Below, one piece after another: positions 6,403-9,847 of a DNA stretch of 9,847 nt. Each line of letters begins with the position of its first letter. The stretch's first letter is position 1. Source of the stretch: an uncultured Bacteroidota bacterium. Its GTDB lineage: Bacteria; Bacteroidota; Bacteroidia; 2-12-FULL-35-15. The stretch covers positions 1 through 9,847 of the forward strand of contig CAISYK010000078.1 of NCBI GenBank assembly GCA_903889605.1, read 5' to 3'. The notes under the pieces were generated by a model. That model was not told where the DNA came from. It made no database searches and was given only the letters and a program-made list of their open reading frames with translations. Position numbers and translations under genes: made by a program.

Positions 6403-8070
6403 ATGCAAGTGATGAAAAAAAATATCAGTATAAAAACGATAATTATTTCCCTAATGCTTTCAATGCCGATAAGTGCTTTGATGGCACAAAGCTATCTGGA
6501 TTCTATGATTATCATAAGCGTTGGTGAATACAAGCCTGCAATTATTGATGCCAACAAAATCAATGAAAATCCTATAATAAACGATTCAACTCCAAAACTG
6601 CCTGTATCAGGTTACGGAATAAATTCAAAAAGAATAATTACAGGTTTTGACGTAGAGCCAATAAAACCCGCACAAATGGTCGGCGAACCTCTGACCAAAC
6701 TATATAATACTTTAGTAAAAATCGGCATGGGAACCTACACTACGCCTTATGGTGAATTGTGGTATAACAATTTACGCTCAAAGGAAGGATTGTATGGTTT
6801 ACGATTAAAGCATCTGTCTTCATCTGCCACTCTTAAAAACTATGGTTATTCAGGTTTCAGCGATAATGAAATAAATATATACGGCAAAAAGTTTTTGAAA
6901 GAACACACCCTCCTTGGTAATTTTGATTTTGCCCGAAATGCGGTCCACTTTTATGGTTATGATGCAAACATGTTTAATATAAGCAAAGACCTTACTCTGC
7001 AGCGATTTAATTTATTCACAGGAAATGCCCAGTTAATTAGCCATTATGCCGATCAAAAAAGATACAATCACGATGTGAAATTGAGTTATTACAACGTGGC
7101 TGATAATTATAAAGCTTCGGAAAATAATATCAAAGCAGCAGGTTTTGTTCAAACCCAGGTAAATAAAGAACTGCTCAAAGTTAATGCGCTGGTTGATTAT
7201 TACAATTACAAAACCAAATTAGATACTTTCAATAATACTATTATTGCATTAAGTCCGAATTTTATTGCCAAAGGTGAGAAGTATCATGCAAGTCTTGGTT
7301 TTACTGCCACTATGGACAATTTTATACAGTCGAAATTCTATTTTTATCCTAATGTTGATTTAAGTTATAATGTAATTGACGATATAATTATCCCTTATGC
7401 GGGTTTTACTGGCGGTCTGCAAAAAAACAGTTTTAAAACTTTTTCTGATAATAACCCATTTGTACTATCCGAACTTAAAATGGTAAATTCAAATAAACAA
7501 TATGAGTTGTATGGCGGCATTAAAGGGACGTTGTCATCCACTACTTCTTTTAATGCCATTGCATCGTATTCAAATGTAAAAAACATGGCGATGTATATAA
7601 ATGATATAGAAGGCCTGCAAAACAAGTTTGATGTTATTTATGATGATGCCTCTGTTTTAAATATCCGTGGTGAAGTTTCTTATCAGCAGCGTGAAAAATT
7701 ACGTATTAATTTACGCGGTGAATATTTTAATTACAAAATGAAAACAGAGCTGAGAGCTTGGTATAAGCCGCAAGTAGAAATAGCACTTTCTGCAAATTAC
7801 AATCTTCAGGATAAAATTATCGTAAGAGCCGACCTATTTTATATAGACAACCAATTTGCAAAATTTTTCGTATACGACACTCCAACAATAGTTATAACTA
7901 AAGAACTAAAAGGTGTTTTTGATGCAAATATCGGCTTAGAATATAGGTATACAAAAAAAACAGGCTTCTTCTTAAACTTTAATAACATAACTAATTACCG
8001 CTACTATCGCTGGAGTAACTATCCAACCCAAAAGTTAAGTATAATGGGAGGCTTATCATATTCGTTTTAG
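6403..8070 (+). CDS. Plugless TonB-dependent-receptor-like outer-membrane beta-barrel protein
   Basis: 555 residues from 6403. ATG at 6412 (Met4, 'MKKNISIK') gives a more typical signal peptide and is probably the true start. The signal sequence runs to about Ala28 ('MPISALMAQ'). A short N-terminal segment follows (38-62, 'SVGEYKPAIIDANKINENP' then 'DS'). It resembles the 'V.VxKPYTPSISDAxKIxExPxIxDS' segment I recall in Bacteroidota proteins annotated as TonB-dependent receptors that lack a plug. From about residue 100 the sequence alternates polar and aromatic/hydrophobic residues as in beta-strands. It ends 'KLSIMGGLSYSF', with a C-terminal Phe as in outer-membrane barrels handled by the BAM machinery. 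No plug domain fits in the short N-terminus, so classical TonB-driven transport is doubtful. It lies 130 bases downstream of the TPR gene on the same strand, suggesting an operon or linked function. A TATAATTTTTATG stretch (6385-6397) could give a secondary promoter. Confidence 0.75.
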   Translation: MQVMKKNISIKTIIISLMLSMPISALMAQSYLDSMIIISVGEYKPAIIDANKINENPIINDSTPKLPVSGYGINSKRIITGFDVEPIKPAQMVGEPLTKLYNTLVKIGMGTYTTPYGELWYNNLRSKEGLYGLRLKHLSSSATLKNYGYSGFSDNEINIYGKKFLKEHTLLGNFDFARNAVHFYGYDANMFNISKDLTLQRFNLFTGNAQLISHYADQKRYNHDVKLSYYNVADNYKASENNIKAAGFVQTQVNKELLKVNALVDYYNYKTKLDTFNNTIIALSPNFIAKGEKYHASLGFTATMDNFIQSKFYFYPNVDLSYNVIDDIIIPYAGFTGGLQKNSFKTFSDNNPFVLSELKMVNSNKQYELYGGIKGTLSSTTSFNAIASYSNVKNMAMYINDIEGLQNKFDVIYDDASVLNIRGEVSYQQREKLRINLRGEYFNYKMKTELRAWYKPQVEIALSANYNLQDKIIVRADLFYIDNQFAKFFVYDTPTIVITKELKGVFDANIGLEYRYTKKTGFFLNFNNITNYRYYRWSNYPTQKLSIMGGLSYSF

Positions 8071-8132
8071 AACTTCTATTTCTCCCATAACATATCGCGG
8101 CCATTTTGCTGTTTTTAATATAACCCAAAAGT

Positions 8133-8525
8133 TTAATGAATGCTTTTTTCTGCAAAGGCAATAATGTGTCCGTCAAGGTCACTGACATAAGCAGCGTTAT
8201 CGCCCCAATCGCGTAGAGCAAATCCACTTATTATTTCCCCTCATGCAGCAACAGCTCGTGAAAAATAATCCTCAATGTTATCTGCCTTAAAATAAATTTC
8301 ACATCTGGGAATTCCATTGCCTGAAGCAGGATGCGGAGTTTTGTTTGATAGAATCTTTGCAATGCCTTTTTCCGGCATTAACCCCAATTTACAATTTGGA
8401 CTAAGCATAAATTCCGTCATTCCTTCAACATCCAATGTTGGAGTCAGATCCAATACAAAACTGTAAAAATCTTTGCTCTTTTTCTGATCGGCAGTATAAA
8501 GTATAAATTCAATTTCCTGTACCAT
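8133..8525 (-). pseudogene. VOC/glyoxalase-family gene interrupted by an in-frame TGA
   Basis: Reading the minus strand from ATG at 8525 gives 94 residues ('MVQEIEFILYTADQKKSKDF' onward, with 'KLGLMPEKGIAKIL' and 'NGIPRCEIYF') that fit a one-domain VOC-superfamily protein. TGA at 8243-8241 stops translation. The same frame then runs 35 more codons to TAA at 8135-8133, encoding 'ALRDWGDNAAYVSDLDGHII' and then 'AFAE'. That is the conserved C-terminal strand region of the family, including the 'D.DGH...F' motif. The full length (129 sense codons plus the TGA) is normal for a single VOC domain. The TGA falls where relatives usually have Gly, so one GGA-to-TGA change explains it. The truncated product would lack the last strands and probably not fold. 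VOC proteins are metal-dependent enzymes or binding proteins of varied substrate (glyoxalase, dioxygenase, antibiotic resistance); the substrate is unknown. A sequencing error is possible. A candidate -7 element lies at 8557-8564. Confidence 0.82.
8241..8243 (-). other. In-frame premature TGA codon in the VOC gene
   Basis: The plus-strand bases TCA read TGA on the minus strand, between GCA (Ala94) and GGG (Gly). The frame on both sides is uninterrupted and family-like, so this is a nonsense change rather than a frameshift. Confidence 0.85.
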
Positions 8526-8556
8526 ATTCCTAAAAAATACAACTTTAATTTCCGCT

Positions 8557-8564
8557 CAAAATTA
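8557..8564 (-). promoter_or_regulatory. Candidate -7 promoter element for the VOC gene
   Basis: On the minus strand this reads TAATTTTG, an exact match to the Bacteroidota -7 consensus TAnnTTTG. It lies 31 bases upstream of the ATG, implying a leader of roughly 25 bases. No good TTTG -33 element is seen at the usual spacing. Confidence 0.45.
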
Positions 8565-8588
8565 AAATAAAGACCGCAAATTTTGGAA

Positions 8589-8605
8589 CATCATAATTTA
8601 TGATG
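8589..8605. promoter_or_regulatory. 17-base palindrome in a divergent promoter region (candidate operator)
   Basis: CATCATAA and TTATGATG are perfect 8-base complementary arms around one T. The palindrome sits between the divergent VOC and thioredoxin-like genes, 24 bases upstream of the VOC -7 element and 65 bases upstream of the thioredoxin-gene -7 element. An odd-length perfect palindrome in this position suits a dimeric regulator site. A cruciform or hairpin with no function is the alternative. Confidence 0.4.
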
Positions 8606-8670
8606 CCATTCATGAAATTAAATAGATTATTAAAAAAATAAAATTGATAGCTAATGTTCTTTGTTTTAGA

Positions 8671-8678
8671 TACTTTTG
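8671..8678 (+). promoter_or_regulatory. Candidate -7 promoter element for the thioredoxin-like gene
   Basis: TACTTTTG matches TAnnTTTG exactly and ends 36 bases before the start codon, giving a leader of about 30 bases. A TTG at 8644-8646 is the nearest -33 candidate, but its 24-base spacing is a little long. Confidence 0.5.
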
Positions 8679-8714
8679 GTAAGATGAATTCACCTAAAAA
8701 CAATAAACTTTGAA

Positions 8715-9497
8715 ATGAAAAAACTGATGTTTATCGGTTTCATATTTATTTTATATGGAATTGCAGCTTTCGGACAAACAAATGCAGCTGATTATACATT
8801 AACTGATTGTTCTGGAAATTCACATAGCCTTTATACCGAACTTGATTCTGGTAAAGTAATTGTTATTTCTTTTGTGATGCCTTGCGGTGCTTGTGTATCT
8901 CCTACATTATCGGCATTTAATTCAGTTGCTGCGTATGCTGATTCAAACCCTGGACGTGTCAAGTTTTATATATCAGATGACAGTGGGACTGACTCTTGTT
9001 CATCTATAAATACATGGGCTTCACAAAACGGATTGCAGGAGGCTGAGATTATTTCAGATACAGCACTAAAAATGAGTCAATATAGTCTAAATGGCTTAGG
9101 AATGCCGAAAATTGTAGTTTTGGGAGGCACTAGCCATTTGGTATATTATAATGAAAACAGCGGCGCTGATTTACATCAAATAGGCCCCGCAATTGATCAG
9201 GCTCTTGGGACTTCAGGTTTGCCTGAAAGCGAAAACAATTTAGTAAACTTAAAAGTATTCCCTAATCCTGTTAATAACACAGCATCTCTAGTTTACAGCA
9301 TAACTGAAACTAATAATATAGGTTTTGAAGTTATTAATATACTTGGAGAAACATTAAAAACAATCACCATTCAAAACCAACCTGCTGGAAATAAAAATGT
9401 TCAAATTGATTTTGAGGGATTTAAAAACGGGCTGTATTTTTTAAAGTTAAATGCGATGTATTCTTCACAAATAGTAAAGTTTACAATTGCCAATTAA
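8715..9497 (+). CDS. Secreted thioredoxin-like protein with T9SS type A sorting domain
   Basis: 260 residues. The signal peptide is residues 1-20 ('MKKLMFIGFIFILYGIAAFG'), with mature start near Gln21. Residues 24-165 form a thioredoxin/AhpC-TSA-like fold: 'DYTLTDCSGNSHSLY' start, strand 'GKVIVISFVMPCGAC' with redox pair Cys57-Gly-Ala-Cys60, strand 'VKFYISDD', and a 'GMPKIVVLGG' segment whose Pro131 fits the cis-Pro position. Extra cysteines are at 32 and 95. Residues 177-260 are a typical type A C-terminal sorting domain: 'VNLKVFPNPVNNTASLVYSI', then 'INILGETL', then 'GLYFLKL', then terminal 'KFTIAN'. Such domains direct export across the outer membrane by the type IX secretion system and are usually cleaved. 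The protein is thus predicted to be a cell-surface or released thiol-disulfide protein. Redox direction and substrate are unknown. Start chosen at the ATG giving the signal peptide; leader 'aaactttgaaATG' is typical of the phylum and has no Shine-Dalgarno. Confidence 0.85.
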   Translation: MKKLMFIGFIFILYGIAAFGQTNAADYTLTDCSGNSHSLYTELDSGKVIVISFVMPCGACVSPTLSAFNSVAAYADSNPGRVKFYISDDSGTDSCSSINTWASQNGLQEAEIISDTALKMSQYSLNGLGMPKIVVLGGTSHLVYYNENSGADLHQIGPAIDQALGTSGLPESENNLVNLKVFPNPVNNTASLVYSITETNNIGFEVINILGETLKTITIQNQPAGNKNVQIDFEGFKNGLYFLKLNAMYSSQIVKFTIAN

Positions 9498-9668
9498 TTT
9501 TTCATGTATTTATATTGAAATAATCAAAGTTTTAGAACAAAATTCCTTTCCATATCCGACATTTTTGCTGCTTATTATTAAGGCAGAATACATTCTCCCG
9601 CAACACATCTTTTTGTTAACTAATTGTTAGTAATTAATGCTCATTTTAATCCATAATTATAGCTATTC

Positions 9669-9700
9669 TGAGGGTAAAAAACTATCTTTGTTAGCCCTCA
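9669..9700. repeat. Inverted repeat spanning the gyrB -7 element
   Basis: TGAGGG (9669-9674) and CCCTCA (9695-9700) are perfect complements separated by 20 bases that include the candidate -7 element. The right arm can alternatively pair with AGGG at 9707-9710 (CCCT/AGGG, 8-base loop). It may be a regulator site around the promoter. With only 6-base arms, chance is a real alternative. Confidence 0.35.
9683..9690 (+). promoter_or_regulatory. Candidate -7 promoter element for gyrB
   Basis: TATCTTTG matches the Bacteroidota -7 consensus TAnnTTTG exactly and ends 39 bases before the gyrB ATG. The predicted transcript start (about 9697) falls in the CCCTCA arm of the surrounding inverted repeat. 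No clear -33 element is seen. Confidence 0.5.
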
Positions 9701-9729
9701 ATAAAAAGGGTGAGAATTATTACTAAATT

Positions 9730-9847
9730 ATGGAAAAAACAATGAACGAAAAAGAAACAAAACCTGTGCTGACCGGAGTTGAAGCTTCAGCCGAATATTC
9801 GGCTGACAGTATACAAGTATTAGAGGGTTTAGAAGCTGTCCGCAAAC
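9730..9847 (+). CDS. gyrB: DNA gyrase subunit B, N-terminal part (3' end outside window)
   Basis: 39 complete codons are visible before the window ends. After a short polar leader the sequence reads 'EYSADSIQVLEGLEAVRK'. This is the start of the GyrB ATPase (GHKL) domain, which normally continues 'RPAMYIGD'. GyrB supplies ATP hydrolysis for negative supercoiling by the GyrA2GyrB2 enzyme. Bacteroidota ParE has a different sequence at this point (as I recall, around 'YTEDNIRSLDW'), which favours GyrB. ATG at 9730 is used; ATG at 9742 is an alternative start that keeps the whole conserved segment. The ATP-binding Asn, Asp and Gly motifs lie beyond the window. The gene has a convincing -7 element at 9683-9690 and no Shine-Dalgarno sequence. 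Confidence 0.88.
   Translation, partial: MEKTMNEKETKPVLTGVEASAEYSADSIQVLEGLEAVRK

Larger units (their letters stand above)
9498..9729. other. AT-rich intergenic region upstream of gyrB
   Basis: This 232-base stretch lies between the thioredoxin-like gene and gyrB. It contains a small inverted repeat (ACTAA TTG TTAGT, 9619-9631) and, near its right end, the gyrB promoter area with its own inverted repeats. I see no gene and no clear terminator for the upstream gene. Confidence 0.5.

Noticed and set aside
7991..8227. Minus-strand ORF of 78 codons overlapping the VOC gene's 3' part
   Set aside because: It is the VOC tail read in the wrong frame; the correct frame gives the conserved family motifs.
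8241..8243. TGA read as Gly or selenocysteine (alternative code or recoding)
   Set aside because: TGA terminates ftsE in this window and no other gene has internal TGA; the homologous position is normally Gly rather than Cys, and no selenocysteine insertion hairpin was recognised downstream. A simple nonsense change is more likely.

Overview
The window looks like chromosomal DNA of a member of the Bacteroidota. The evidence is the low-GC composition, a type IX secretion (T9SS) type A sorting domain, a signature N-terminal motif of Bacteroidota surface proteins, -7 elements of the TAnnTTTG class, and the lack of strong Shine-Dalgarno sequences. I cannot place it below phylum level. No tRNA, rRNA, insertion sequence, integrase or CRISPR array is visible, and no gene-free stretch exceeds about 260 bases.

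Layout. (1) 1-518 is the 3' end of dnaX (DNA polymerase III tau/gamma). (2) 711-2096 encodes an exported collagen-like protein with a phage-tail-fibre-like C-terminus carrying four His-x-His motifs. (3) 2174-2875, minus strand, is ftsE, with no ftsX next to it. (4) 3135-6272 encodes a very large exported TPR protein, transcribed divergently from ftsE. (5) 6403-8070 encodes a plugless TonB-receptor-like outer-membrane beta-barrel, separated from the TPR gene by a 130-base gap that holds a GC-rich hairpin. (6) 8133-8525, minus strand, is a VOC/glyoxalase-type gene interrupted by one in-frame TGA. The remaining 35 codons, with conserved family motifs, continue in the same frame. (7) 8715-9497 encodes a secreted thioredoxin-like protein with a T9SS sorting domain. 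(8) 9730 to the end is the start of gyrB.

How the parts relate. The ends are replication housekeeping genes (dnaX, gyrB). The centre is an envelope block: an FtsE-type ATPase, a periplasmic TPR scaffold and an outer-membrane barrel. The TPR and barrel genes are in the same orientation and plausibly work together at the outer membrane, but their function is not established by the sequence. The collagen-like and thioredoxin-T9SS genes look like single surface or secreted protein genes.

No clearly new multi-gene defence or mobile system is present. The observations most worth a second look are the interrupted VOC gene, the TPR/barrel pair, the collagen/tail-fibre hybrid, the strand-asymmetric hairpin at 6281-6309, and the palindromes at 8589-8605 and around the gyrB promoter.
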